Assembly: GCA_963785645.1 (NCBI GenBank)
Contig: CAWAWG010000018.1
Coordinates: 186,001 to 250,000 of the forward strand
Direction of reading: 5' to 3'
Origin: Trebonia sp963785645
GTDB taxonomy: Bacteria > Actinomycetota > Actinomycetes > Streptosporangiales > Streptosporangiaceae
DNA length: 64,000 bases
The translations under genes and the position numbers were made by a program. Below the pieces are notes generated by a model that saw only the letters and a list, made by a program, of their open reading frames with translations, did not search any database and was not told where the DNA came from. Numbering within the stretch: position 1 is the stretch's first letter; every line of letters begins with the position of its first letter. Positions 45,317 to 54,779 of this stretch are shown in pieces.

Positions 45317-46824
45317 ATGACCCACCGCGCTGTCCAGAGCGTTCCCAGGCCCCCCACGACGAGGGCCGCGGTGCTTGCGATGTCGCTGGTGGGGGCGATG
45401 CGGGAGATCTGCGGCCCCGCCGACGTGCTCACTGACCCGCTTGAACTGCGGACTTACGAATGCGACGGACTAACGTCGCACCGCACGGTGCCCGCGCTCG
45501 TCGTGCTGCCCGAGTCCGCGGAGGAGGTCGCGGCCGTCGTGCGGGTCTGCGCGCAGGCCGGCGTGCCGTTCGTGGCGCGCGGCAGCGGCACCGGCCTGTC
45601 CGGCGGTGCCGTGCCGCACGCCGAGGGCGTGCTGATCGTCCTGTCGCGAATGCGGCGGATCCTTGAGGTCGACCCGGTGTCACGGCGCGCGGTCGTCGAG
45701 CCGGGCGTGACGAACCTGTCGGTGACCCAGGCCGCCGCGCCGTTCGGGCTGTTCTACGCCCCGACCCGTCGTCGCAGGTCGTCTGCTCGGTGGGCGGCAA
45801 CGTGGCGGAGAACTCCGGGGGCGCGCACTGCCTCAAGCACGGGTTCACGGTCAACCACGTGCTTGGGCTGGAGATCGTCACTCCGGCGGGCGAACTGACC
45901 TGGCTCGGCGACGGTACCGGCGTCAGCAGCGGATACGACCTGCTCGGCGCGTTCACCGGGTCGGAAGGCACGCTCGGCATCGTCACTAAGATCGTGGTCA
46001 AGCTGACCCCGGCGGCCGAGGCGGTGCACCTCGTGCTGGCCGCCTACGACAGCCTGGAGGCGGGCGGCCGGGCGGTCAGCGACATCATCGCCGCCGGGAT
46101 CGTGCCCGCCGCGATCGAGATGATGGACGCGCTGTCCATCGAGGCGGCCGAGGCCGCGGTGCACTGCGGCTACCCGGCGGGCGCGTCGGCGGTCCTGCTG
46201 GTGGAACTCGACGGACCCGCCGCCGAGGTGGAAGCCGAACTCGCGACGGTGCGCGGGATCTGCGAGGCAGCCGGGGCACGCGAGATCCGGGCGGCCGACG
46301 ACCCGGCCGAGCGGGCCGGAATCTGGGCCGGCCGCAAGTCCGCGTTCGCCGCCGTCGGGCGCCTCTCCCCCGCTTACATCGTCCAGGACGGCGTGGTGCC
46401 GCGCACCGCACTCGGCGACATCCTCGCCCGCATCGCCGAGCTCTCGGCCGAGACGGGCATCCGGGTCGCGAACGTCTTCCATGCCGGGGACGGGAACCTG
46501 CATCCCCTCGTCCTGTACAACGACGCCGTGCCGGGCGAGGCGGAACGGGCGGAAGAAGTGTCCGGGGCCATCCTCGACGCGTGCATCGCCTATGGCGGGT
46601 CGATCACCGGCGAACACGGCGTGGGAGTCGACAAGTCCCGCTATATGCCGAAAATGTTCAGCGCGGAGGATCTGGACACCATGCAGCTCGTCCGGTGCGC
46701 CTTCGATCCCGCGTCGCTGTGCAACCCGGGCAAGATCTTCCCCACCCCGCGGTTGTGCGGCGAGGTCCCCGGTCACCACCGGGGTCCCCGCCCCGCCGCG
46801 GCGAGCGGCGCGGAGATTTTCTAA
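45317..46824 (+). pseudogene. glcD: Glycolate oxidase FAD subunit GlcD, one frame break
   Basis: 502 aa when joined. FAD-binding PCMH domain: VPFVARGSGTGLSGGAVP, then the frame is lost after FGLFYAP at the CCCC of 45759-45762 (one C missing) and resumes as VGGNVAENSGGAHCLKHGFT, GSEGTLGIVTKIVV; C-terminal FAD-oxidase domain with FHAGDGNLHP and ITGEHGVGVDKSRYM. Start ATG 45317. All family blocks are present in order, so a sequencing deletion is the likely cause. The flavin subunit oxidises glycolate (or D-lactate) with GlcE and GlcF. Confidence 0.88.
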
Positions 46825-46971
46825 TGGGATTCCGAACGAATCCGGCTTGCTCTCCCTCGCACACCCGGCTGACCGGGGGCCCGCGTGCCGGTTACCGGCA
46901 TGAGCATGAGCTGATGCCGACATCGAGCCGCTGCCGGATATTTCGCCTGACGGGTGATACGCACCTTCAGC

Positions 46972-47068
46972 TTTGCCTACCCGGCGACCATGATCAACGT
47001 CTTTGCCTAGTCCGCGACCACGATCACGACCGGAATGCCCGGTATGTCTGTGCGCCAGCTAGGCAAAG
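46972..47068. repeat. Direct and inverted TTTGCCTA repeats in the glcD-glcE gap
   Basis: CTTTGCCTA occurs twice in direct order (46974-46982 and 47001-47009), each followed by a GCGACCAyGATCA-like stretch. The reverse form CTAGGCAAAG lies at 47059-47068, complementary to 47001-47010. The 367-bp gap (46825-47191) holds no gene; these could be operator half-sites or a stem. The unusual gap splits an otherwise tight operon. Confidence 0.5.
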
Positions 47069-47191
47069 GTGCGGGGCAGCGCAAAAAGGCGGCTGCGGAA
47101 CGGTGAAGGCCGGGATTCGTGACCGGGGAACGGCCGAGGGCAGTTGCTGGCGGCTGCGGCGCACTCGGGGACCGGCAGCTTGGAGGCTGGT

Positions 47192-48622
47192 GTGACAGCT
47201 GAGCTGGCAATGACAAGAAAGGCGCTCGCCGCCGTCTGTGCCGACGTTCACGACGGCGACTCGGCTGACTTTTCGGGCTCGGAAGCGCAGAGACCAGCCG
47301 GAGAATGGGCCGGAAGCGCGCATGAGCCGGTCGTGGTTGCGGTACCGGGGTCAACCGAGGAAGCGGCGGCGATCATGCGGGTGGCCGCCGAGCATGACTT
47401 GGCCGTGGTGGTGCGCGGGGGCGGGTCACGGCTGTCCTGGGGCACGCCGCCGTCCCGGTGCGATCTCGTGATCGAGACGTCCCGGATGTCCGGCGTGGTG
47501 GAGCACGCGGCCGGGGACCTTGTCGCGCGGATGCAGGCCGGGGCGCGGATGGGCGACGTCGCGGCGGTGCTGGCCCGCGCCGGGCAGGAGATCGCGCTGG
47601 ATGTGCCGGGGGACGCCTCTGTCGGCGGTGTCGTCGCTTCGGGGCTCGCCGGGCCGCGGCGGCTGCGCTACGGGACGCCGCGGGACCTGCTGATCGGGAT
47701 CACGATCGTGCGGGCCGACGGGACCGTCGCGAAGGCGGGCGGGAAGGTCGTCAAGAACGTCGCCGGCTACGACCTCGGGAAGCTGTTCGCCGGGTCCGCC
47801 GGGACCCTGGGCCTGATCACGGAGGCGACCTTCCGGCTGCACCCGCTGGCCGCCGCCCGCGCGTTCGTCACCGCCGAGTACGTCGCCGTCTCGGTCGCGT
47901 GCGACGCGGTCGCGGCGGCGGCGAACTCGCAGCTCGTCTCCTCCGCCGTTGAGTTGGCGCGCGACCAGCCGGCCGGACCGATCCGGGTCGGCGTGCTGCT
48001 TGAGGGGTCAGCCGACGGGGTCGCGGCCCGGTCGGTGCGAATGGCCGGCCTGCTCGGTAAGGCCGAGGTCTCGGCCGACCCGCCGGCCTGGTGGCCGGGT
48101 CCGCCGCAGGCCGCGTCCGGGGAGACCCTGGTCCGAGTGTCCTTCTGGGTCTCGGCCCTCCCCCGCGTCCTCGACGCGATCGCGGCGGCTGCGGCCAAGT
48201 CCGGCGTGTCACCGGTGACCGGCGGGTCGGCAGGCGCGGGCGTCCTCTACGTACGGGTGTGTCCGGGGAGCACGGCCACCGGTCCGGTGCTGCCGGGATC
48301 GCCGACGTCGGGATGCGCCGAGGCACTGAGGTGGGCCGACTGCCGGGCGACGGCCGAATTCGTGGGCGCACTGCGCCGGGCTGTTGCCGGGGAGCGGGGC
48401 GCCGTTGTCGTACTCACCGCGCCCGCCGCCGTGCGGGAGGAACTTGCCGCACACGGTGCTGGCGAACACGGTGCTGCCGAACACGGTGCTGCCGAACACG
48501 GTGCTGCCGAACACGGGGGAATGAACGGCACGGTGCCCGGGCGGGCGCTGATGCGGGCGGTCAAGGACCAGTTCGACCCGGGGCACCGGATGGCACCCGG
48601 CCGCTTCCCCGAAGGGATCTGA
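47192..48622 (+). CDS. glcE: Glycolate oxidase FAD-binding subunit GlcE
   Basis: 476 aa from GTG 47192, with GGAGG 5 nt upstream. PCMH FAD domain: VPGSTEEAAAIMRVAAEHD, VVVRGGGSRLSWGTPP, PGDASVGGVVASGLAGPRRL, VKNVAGYDLGKLFAGSAGTL. The C-terminus ends AVKDQFDPGHRMAPGRFPEG as in GlcE. An inserted run of Ala-Glu-His-Gly repeats sits before it. Works with GlcD and GlcF in the membrane-linked glycolate dehydrogenase. GlcF starts 4 bp after its stop. Confidence 0.92.
   Translation: MTAELAMTRKALAAVCADVHDGDSADFSGSEAQRPAGEWAGSAHEPVVVAVPGSTEEAAAIMRVAAEHDLAVVVRGGGSRLSWGTPPSRCDLVIETSRMSGVVEHAAGDLVARMQAGARMGDVAAVLARAGQEIALDVPGDASVGGVVASGLAGPRRLRYGTPRDLLIGITIVRADGTVAKAGGKVVKNVAGYDLGKLFAGSAGTLGLITEATFRLHPLAAARAFVTAEYVAVSVACDAVAAAANSQLVSSAVELARDQPAGPIRVGVLLEGSADGVAARSVRMAGLLGKAEVSADPPAWWPGPPQAASGETLVRVSFWVSALPRVLDAIAAAAAKSGVSPVTGGSAGAGVLYVRVCPGSTATGPVLPGSPTSGCAEALRWADCRATAEFVGALRRAVAGERGAVVVLTAPAAVREELAAHGAGEHGAAEHGAAEHGAAEHGGMNGTVPGRALMRAVKDQFDPGHRMAPGRFPEGI
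48451..48510. repeat. 15-bp tandem repeat inside glcE
   Basis: Four direct copies of ACACGGTGCTGCCGA, in frame, encoding repeated Glu-His-Gly-Ala-Ala near the C-terminus of GlcE. Family members lack it, so it is a tolerated loop expansion. Confidence 0.9.
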
Positions 48623-48626
48623 CGCA

Positions 48627-50030
48627 ATGAACGATGAGGACGCGGGCGAGGCTCCGGCAGAGCTTGCTGCCACTGGGACTGAAGAGCGCGTTCGGTCCGC
48701 CGTTAAAGACTGCGTCCACTGCGGTTTCTGCCTGCCCGCCTGCCCGACGTACTCGGTGTGGGGCGAGGAGATGGACTCGCCGCGCGGGCGGATCTACCTG
48801 GTGGGCCAGCTGCTCGACGGGGAGCCGCTGACACAGGCGGCCGGCGAGCACTTCGACCGCTGCCTCGGGTGCATGGCGTGTATGACCGCCTGTCCGTCTG
48901 GGGTGCAGTACAACGAGATCATCGCGGCGGCGCGGGAGTGGACCGAGGCGGCCGGGGGCGAGCTCTCAGCAGCGGAGGCCGCCGCCCGCCTCGGGCCCGC
49001 AGGGGTCGCGCCCGGCGGGGCGCTGCCCGAAGCGGAGCGCCCGCTGCGCGACCGGCTGACGCGGGCCGGAATCTTCGCGCTGTTCCCGTATCCGGCGCGG
49101 CTGCGGGTGGCGACCGCGCCGCTGCGCATACTGCAGCGGACCGGGGCTGACCGGCTGATCGCACGGACTGGTCTCGTCCGGCGGATCTCCCCCGCGGCCG
49201 AGCAGGCGCTGCGGCTCGCGCCGACTGGGTCGCGGCCGATGCCCGCCGGGCGGTTCCCCGAGCGGGTGGCGGCGCGCGGGGAGCGGCGGGCCGTCGTCGG
49301 CATGCTGACCGGGTGCGTGCAGTCGGTGTTCTTCCCGCGGGTGAACGCGGCGACGGCGCGGGTTCTCGCCGCCGAGGGGTGTGACGTGATCATCCCGCGC
49401 TCTCAGGGGTGCTGCGGGGCGCTGTCGCTGCACTCCGGGCGAGCAGCCGAGGGCATTGCGTTCGCGCAGCGGACCATCGAGACATTCGAGGCGGCAGGCG
49501 TCGACGCGATCGTCGTCAACTCGGCCGGGTGCGGGTCGGCCATGAAGGAGTACGAGCGGCTGTTCACGGACTCACCCGATTGGGCGGAGCGGGCCGCGGC
49601 CCTGTCGGCGAAGGTGCGGGACCTGGCGGAGTTCATCGACTCACTCGGGCCGGTCGCGCAGCGCCATCCGGTCGAGGTCCGGGCCGCCTACCACGACGCC
49701 TGCCACCTGGGGCACGCGCAGGGGATCACCGCGGCGCCGCGCACGCTGCTGCGCGGCATCCCCGGGCTTGAGCTCGTGGAGCTGCGGGACGCCGGGGTGT
49801 GCTGCGGTTCCGCCGGCGTGTACAACCTGCTCCAGCCGGACGCCGCGCACGAGCTCGGGTCACGGAAGGCCGACTCGGTAATCGCGTCCGGTGCTTCGCT
49901 GCTCGTCTCGGCCAACCCCGGGTGCACACTGCAGATCTCGTCCGAGCTGACGGCCAGGGGCGTCTCGCTTGCGACCGCGCACACCGCCGAGGTCCTCGAC
50001 GCGTCAATCAACCGCGTCCCCCTCGGCTAA
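48627..50030 (+). CDS. glcF: Glycolate oxidase iron-sulfur subunit GlcF
   Basis: 467 aa. Two 4Fe-4S motifs, CVHCGFCLPACPTY (residues 29-42) and CLGCMACMTACPSG (79-92), then two CCG domains (SQGCCGALSLHSGR; AYHDACHLGHAQGI; GVCCGSAGVYNLLQP). It passes electrons from the flavin subunits to the respiratory chain. ATG 48627 is four bases after the glcE stop. End of the aceB-glcDEF unit. Confidence 0.95.
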   Translation: MNDEDAGEAPAELAATGTEERVRSAVKDCVHCGFCLPACPTYSVWGEEMDSPRGRIYLVGQLLDGEPLTQAAGEHFDRCLGCMACMTACPSGVQYNEIIAAAREWTEAAGGELSAAEAAARLGPAGVAPGGALPEAERPLRDRLTRAGIFALFPYPARLRVATAPLRILQRTGADRLIARTGLVRRISPAAEQALRLAPTGSRPMPAGRFPERVAARGERRAVVGMLTGCVQSVFFPRVNAATARVLAAEGCDVIIPRSQGCCGALSLHSGRAAEGIAFAQRTIETFEAAGVDAIVVNSAGCGSAMKEYERLFTDSPDWAERAAALSAKVRDLAEFIDSLGPVAQRHPVEVRAAYHDACHLGHAQGITAAPRTLLRGIPGLELVELRDAGVCCGSAGVYNLLQPDAAHELGSRKADSVIASGASLLVSANPGCTLQISSELTARGVSLATAHTAEVLDASINRVPLG

Positions 50031-50064
50031 CCGCCGCGTCAGCGCTCAGGCACCCGCCGCGAGG

Positions 50065-52902
50065 TCACCGGGCCGGAATGGTCAGGACAGACGGGTCCGA
50101 GCCCCGTTGGACAGTGCCCGTTACCGTGGTGTCGTTGTCGGTCAGGGCGGTTATCTCGCCGCCGGCGGTGGTGACCGGGGTGGCGGTGGTCCAGGTGAGG
50201 CCATCCTGGGAGGTCCACTCCACCGCGTGCTGCGCGTTGGCGGGGCCGGCCAGGCCGACGGCGACGAAGCCGTTGCTCGTTGCCGTTACCCCGGTCACCG
50301 TCGCCGGGCTCCCGGAGGCGCCGAGGACGACCTGGGTCGGCTGCGCATCGCCATCGGCGGAGGTCACCACGATGGGAATGTCGCCTGCCCCGCCGGTGGC
50401 GAAGCCCGCCGCCACGAACCGGCCGCCCTGGTCGGCAGTGATGGAGTTCAGCAGGGCGGTCTGCGCGCCCGACGGCTTGGCGATGTCGTGGACGGTCCAG
50501 TGCCGGCCGTCGGCCGAGGTCCAGACCGTGTGGCAGTCGGCCTGCGAGCCCGCCACGACGAAACCGTTTCCTACCGCGACAGCGGCGACGGCGAACGAGT
50601 CGGTGTATCCGGCGTTACCGCCGTTCACCCAGTTCTTCAGGTCGGCCGACCACCACAGCGAGGCGTACGCCTGCTGACCGGAACCCTGCTTGCCCACCAC
50701 CAGGTAACCGCCGGGACCCGCCGCGACGCCGAGGAACTGCGCCCCGCTGCCCGCGAAATCCGTCAGGGCCGGCTGCGGCGTCCACGTCAGGCCGTCGGGC
50801 GACCAGAAGACCGCCGACTCGATCGTCCCGTTCTCATTCACCGACCCGACCGCGATCCAGCCCGACGTCCCCTCGGCGACCGAGGTCAGATGGCCGCTCA
50901 GCCCGCCGAGGGCGGCGGCCGACACCAGGGACCAGGTGCCGTCGGCGGCGTGCCGCCAGACCGCGGGGTGGGCGTCCGCGTAGCCGACGGCCATGGTGGT
51001 GCCGCCCGCCGACCACATCGAGGCGACCCCAACCGTGCCGTGCTCGCCCGGGTACCCGGTCAGAGCCAGGCCCGTCGCGCCGGTGCCTGACTGCCCCTGG
51101 GCGGCCGATCTGCCATTCGACTGCCCAGGGGACACGGCACCGGCGCTCGGCTGTCCGGAAGACAGCGTTCCGGAACTCGCCATCTCGGCGAGCACGTGGT
51201 TCGCTCGGCCGGTCAGCATCATCAGTGCACCGGCTCCGACCGTGACGATGACCGCGGCGGGCACGCCGATCTTGGCTACCTGCCAGCCGCGCCCGCGCAG
51301 GCCTGCTCCGCTCGCCTTGGCCGGCCGACGGGCGGACCAGGGCGTGCGCCTGCCTACGGCCTGATCGACCGAGCCCTGCCAGGCCCGGAATAGCTCGTCG
51401 GGGTCGCCCAGCGGCGGTGCGACGGGTGCGACCGGTGCGACGGGGGCGCTCAGCGGCGCGGGCGCGGCTGCCCGGGGAGCGCCGAAGGCCGCAGACGGGC
51501 TGTACGGCCGGGGTGACACGAACGCCGCAGACGGTGCGAACGGCGATGAGGGCGCGAACGGCGATGACGGTGCGAACCCGGAAGACCTGGTGGACGCCGC
51601 GGCCTGGAGCGCTGGTGCCTGCGGGGACTCCTTCCGGCCCTCGCCCATTCGCCGGATGCGCCTGGGCAGCGGCGGCACCGGGGACGCGTTCTCGCGGTCA
51701 ACCGCATCCGGGGCTGGCGAGTACGGTGCTGGTGAATCCTGGTCCGTTGAGTCTCGACGGGCCGGACCTGGCCTTGCTTGGTCGTTTCGCTGGCCGCGAT
51801 TCTCGGGCTCGGTTCGCGGCTTCTCGCGGGGCTGCTGGACGGGCCACGGTCCCATCCCGGTCCGGGACCCGGCCGACGCGGAGAGGACCGGCAGGTCGGG
51901 GCGGGTTGGCTGCGGGTCGGTCGGATACCGGCGCGCCGGGTACGGGGCATCCGAATACTGACCGGCCTCATACTCACTGGCCCCGTACTGGCGGGCAGAG
52001 CCGGAGTTGCCGTCCGGGTAAGGCACATCCGCGTCAGGAACGTCGATGTCGTCCAGGTAAGCCTCGGGCGCGTACGACTCAGCCGCCGCCAACGGGGCAG
52101 GCGCGTACGACTCAGCCGAGTACCGGTCCGCCTCGTAGGACCCGGGCTCGTGGGCATCAGGCTCGTAATCATCGGGCTCGTAGGCATCAGACGCGTAGGC
52201 AAAAGACGTGTAGGCATCGGACGTGTACGCATCGGACGTGTAGGCGTCGGCCGTATAGGAGGCGGGGGGCTCGTACTGCTCCTGCGGCGTCGGCTCGGAA
52301 GCGTCCTCCCAGCCGACCCCGGACTCCTGCCATGCGCGCAGGGCGAGCTGCCAGCCGGACTCGCGCTCCTGGGCGGGCGGGCCAGGAGCCGCAGGGGGCA
52401 CGTCCGCTCCCGGACCGCCGGTCCGGCCGCGCAGCGCCTCCGTCGGGCCGACCACGGGGATGTGCCGCGGTCCCCGCCGGATAAGCGCCGGCCAGTGCAT
52501 GTCTGGTTCGCTCGCCCCGGAGTCCGTGGGGGTTCCCTCGGAGGCGGAGTTGCCCGGCGCGCTTCGGCCGGGAGGGGCCGCCGGGGGCTGGGGCCTTCGC
52601 AGCGGATGATGGGTCCGGTCGGAGCGGGCCGACTGCCAGGGGACCGGGTACATCGAGGTCGGTCGCGTCTCCATGTCGTACGGCGATGCCCCACCCGAGC
52701 GGGCTGGTTCCCTGAGCCGGACCGGGGGGGCCGCTTCCCCGGCCGGCGGCGGGAACCAGCCCGCCGGACTTGCCGCGCCCGGCCGATTCGGCCGGACGCC
52801 GGTTTTCCCGGGGTCAGGCGCCGTCTGGGATTGCTCCCGGCTGTCGGCGCCGTATCCGGATGTCCCATAAGAGCCCGGCTGCGCGTTTCGCGGATCGGTC
52901 AT
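50065..52902 (-). CDS. Large membrane-anchored protein with propeller-like extracellular domain
   Basis: 945 aa, GGAG before ATG 52902. Residues 1-565 are a disordered cytoplasmic part rich in Pro/Ser/Glu, with repeated YTSDA then YEPD units around 215-260. One membrane helix (VAKIGVPAAVIVTVGAGALM) near 570-590. The outer part (600-945) has repeating strands such as SIDGLTWT-type W.SADG..W motifs (FWSPDGLTWTPQP; LWWSADLKNWVNG; VWTSADGRHWTVH; EWTSQDGLTWTTA), as in BNR/sialidase-like propellers. No catalytic motif is seen. Perhaps a surface sensor or ligand-binding protein. It converges with glcF. Confidence 0.7.
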   Translation of the reverse strand: MTDPRNAQPGSYGTSGYGADSREQSQTAPDPGKTGVRPNRPGAASPAGWFPPPAGEAAPPVRLREPARSGGASPYDMETRPTSMYPVPWQSARSDRTHHPLRRPQPPAAPPGRSAPGNSASEGTPTDSGASEPDMHWPALIRRGPRHIPVVGPTEALRGRTGGPGADVPPAAPGPPAQERESGWQLALRAWQESGVGWEDASEPTPQEQYEPPASYTADAYTSDAYTSDAYTSFAYASDAYEPDDYEPDAHEPGSYEADRYSAESYAPAPLAAAESYAPEAYLDDIDVPDADVPYPDGNSGSARQYGASEYEAGQYSDAPYPARRYPTDPQPTRPDLPVLSASAGSRTGMGPWPVQQPREKPRTEPENRGQRNDQARPGPARRDSTDQDSPAPYSPAPDAVDRENASPVPPLPRRIRRMGEGRKESPQAPALQAAASTRSSGFAPSSPFAPSSPFAPSAAFVSPRPYSPSAAFGAPRAAAPAPLSAPVAPVAPVAPPLGDPDELFRAWQGSVDQAVGRRTPWSARRPAKASGAGLRGRGWQVAKIGVPAAVIVTVGAGALMMLTGRANHVLAEMASSGTLSSGQPSAGAVSPGQSNGRSAAQGQSGTGATGLALTGYPGEHGTVGVASMWSAGGTTMAVGYADAHPAVWRHAADGTWSLVSAAALGGLSGHLTSVAEGTSGWIAVGSVNENGTIESAVFWSPDGLTWTPQPALTDFAGSGAQFLGVAAGPGGYLVVGKQGSGQQAYASLWWSADLKNWVNGGNAGYTDSFAVAAVAVGNGFVVAGSQADCHTVWTSADGRHWTVHDIAKPSGAQTALLNSITADQGGRFVAAGFATGGAGDIPIVVTSADGDAQPTQVVLGASGSPATVTGVTATSNGFVAVGLAGPANAQHAVEWTSQDGLTWTTATPVTTAGGEITALTDNDTTVTGTVQRGSDPSVLTIPAR

Positions 52903-53202
52903 CGGTTACTCCAGGTTCTATCAAAGTAACTCTCTGTAACAGATCTTGACGCGAGTTTTGCGCCTGGATCTTTTGTTGCCTGGCTCTTAATTCGATGGTA
53001 ACGACTGACGCCCGAAATACCCAGACCCAGCGGACAAAAAAATCACAAATAGTTTTACGCTGCTTACACTCAGTGATTTTGATTCCAGGCGCGTGCTTTA
53101 TGGGACTCATGTGATTCCCGAAGCGCTTTGTTGACTCACCGCCCGCCGGCGATGCCCTCTCGCCCCCTTACCGACCCGCACGCGGCCCCCAAGACACAGA
53201 CA

Positions 53203-53267
53203 TAGGGCCATTTCATGTAGCACATATCCGGTCAAACCCGGACACTAAAATGCGCGAAGTGGCCCTA
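53203..53267. promoter_or_regulatory. Long inverted repeat in the 540-bp intergenic region
   Basis: TAGGGCCATTTC (53203-53214) and GAAGTGGCCCTA (53256-53267) pair with one mismatch; CCGG pairs nest inside. The 52903-53444 gap between divergent genes has no coding signal. It may be a leader structure, a terminator or an operator. Confidence 0.45.
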
Positions 53268-53444
53268 GGCCGGCTGGCGGGCCGGTTCTGGTAGGCGGCG
53301 CGATGACCTGCGCTAATTATTCTGTCGCGGGCCGCATTAGTCGCATTCCCCCGCACCACAGAAAGGCGTAGCCCGCGGCCACAGCAGCAGCTTCATTCCC
53401 ATGGGTCTCGCTACGATCGAGGCCGGCCGAATTAGCATGACGGC

Positions 53445-54779
53445 ATGTCTATCGAGCGCACGCGGCCGTTTCCGTCTCCCCCGGGGGAGAGCCCAGGCGA
53501 CCTGCTTCCGTTCGTGGCCGCGCAGCCGCTCATCGACCATCACTGCCACGGGGTGCTCGGTTTTCTCCCGGGGGGACAGCCGCCAAGCACGGGGGGCTCG
53601 CGACCCCTGTCCCCCGTGGCCTCCGGAGTCACGGGATTGGCGGGGCTGCTTAATGAGGCTGACGGGGCCGCGGTCGCGGACGGGGCGCCCTTCGACTCGT
53701 TGGCCGGGCTCGCCTTCAGGCGCTGGTGCCCGCCGCTACTCGGTCTGCCGCCGCATGCGAGCGCCGTCGCTTACCAGGAACAGCGGGAGGGGCTTGGCGC
53801 GGCGGAGGTGAACCGGCGGTTCCTCAGTGCGTCCGGACTCGCCGCGCTCTGCGTGGACACCGGATACGCGCCGGACGACCTTCTCTCCCCGGGTGAGACG
53901 GCTAGCTTGGCCGGGGCGGCGGCGTTCGAGGTCGTCCGCCTTGAGGAGGTCGCGGAGTCACTGGCACGGTCGGGAGTACGCGCCGCCGACTTCCCCGACG
54001 CCTACCGAAGGGCGCTGACCCAGCGAGTCACCGCGCCCTCGTTCGGGATCACGGTTGTTGGCTTTAAGTCGATCGCGGCGTACCGGGTCGGGCTTGAGCT
54101 TGACGGACGGCGGCCGCGCGACCGCGAGGTCGCGGCCGCCGTATCGCGCTGGCTTGGCGAGGCCGACGGTGCCGGCCGGACTGAAGAAACTAGCGGGGTC
54201 GGGGAAACTGGCGGGGCGGACGGGGGTGGCAGGGTCAAGGGGGCTGCCGAAACGCTGCCGCGGCTGGCCGATGAGGTGATTCACCGCTTCGCTATCTGGT
54301 GCGGAGCCGACCTCGGGCTGCCGATCCAGTTTCACGTCGGGTACGGCGACCGGGACATCGACCTGCACCGGTGCAATCCGCTGCTGCTCACCGGTCTGCT
54401 GCGGGCACTCGAACCGACCGGTGTGCCGGTCATGCTGCTGCACAACTACCCGTATCACCGGGAGGCCGGCTACCTGGCCCAGGTCTTCCCGCTGGTGCAC
54501 GCCGACCTCGGACTGGCCATGCACAACGTCGGCGCGCGGGCGACGGCCCTGCTCGGCGAGGCGCTTGAGTTGGTGCCGCTGCGGAAGTTCCTTTTCTCCT
54601 CCGATGCCTTCGGGCTACCTGAGCTGTACTACCTGGGGACACTGCTGTTCCGGCGGGCGCTGTCGGCGTTCCTTTCTTCGCGGCTCCGCGCCGACGATAT
54701 GAGCTACGCCGACGCGGAGCGCATCACGCGTCTCGTGGGCGCCGAGAACGCCCGCCGGGTGTACGGGCTTCCTGCTTAA
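53445..54779 (+). CDS. Amidohydrolase family protein (FluG-like N-terminal type)
   Basis: 444 aa. Metal-dependent hydrolase of the amidohydrolase-2 type: IDHHCHG (HxH) at residue 30, the carbamylatable-type Lys in GFKSIAAYR, QFHVGYGD, LLHNYPYHREAGYL and the catalytic Asp in FSSDAFGLPE. The HNYP-HREAGYL-PNV order resembles the amidohydrolase half of FluG and gamma-glutamyl compound hydrolases. A Gly/Glu-rich insert lies near 245-270. Substrate unknown. Its TAA overlaps the convergent gene's stop. Confidence 0.85.
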   Translation: MSIERTRPFPSPPGESPGDLLPFVAAQPLIDHHCHGVLGFLPGGQPPSTGGSRPLSPVASGVTGLAGLLNEADGAAVADGAPFDSLAGLAFRRWCPPLLGLPPHASAVAYQEQREGLGAAEVNRRFLSASGLAALCVDTGYAPDDLLSPGETASLAGAAAFEVVRLEEVAESLARSGVRAADFPDAYRRALTQRVTAPSFGITVVGFKSIAAYRVGLELDGRRPRDREVAAAVSRWLGEADGAGRTEETSGVGETGGADGGGRVKGAAETLPRLADEVIHRFAIWCGADLGLPIQFHVGYGDRDIDLHRCNPLLLTGLLRALEPTGVPVMLLHNYPYHREAGYLAQVFPLVHADLGLAMHNVGARATALLGEALELVPLRKFLFSSDAFGLPELYYLGTLLFRRALSAFLSSRLRADDMSYADAERITRLVGAENARRVYGLPA

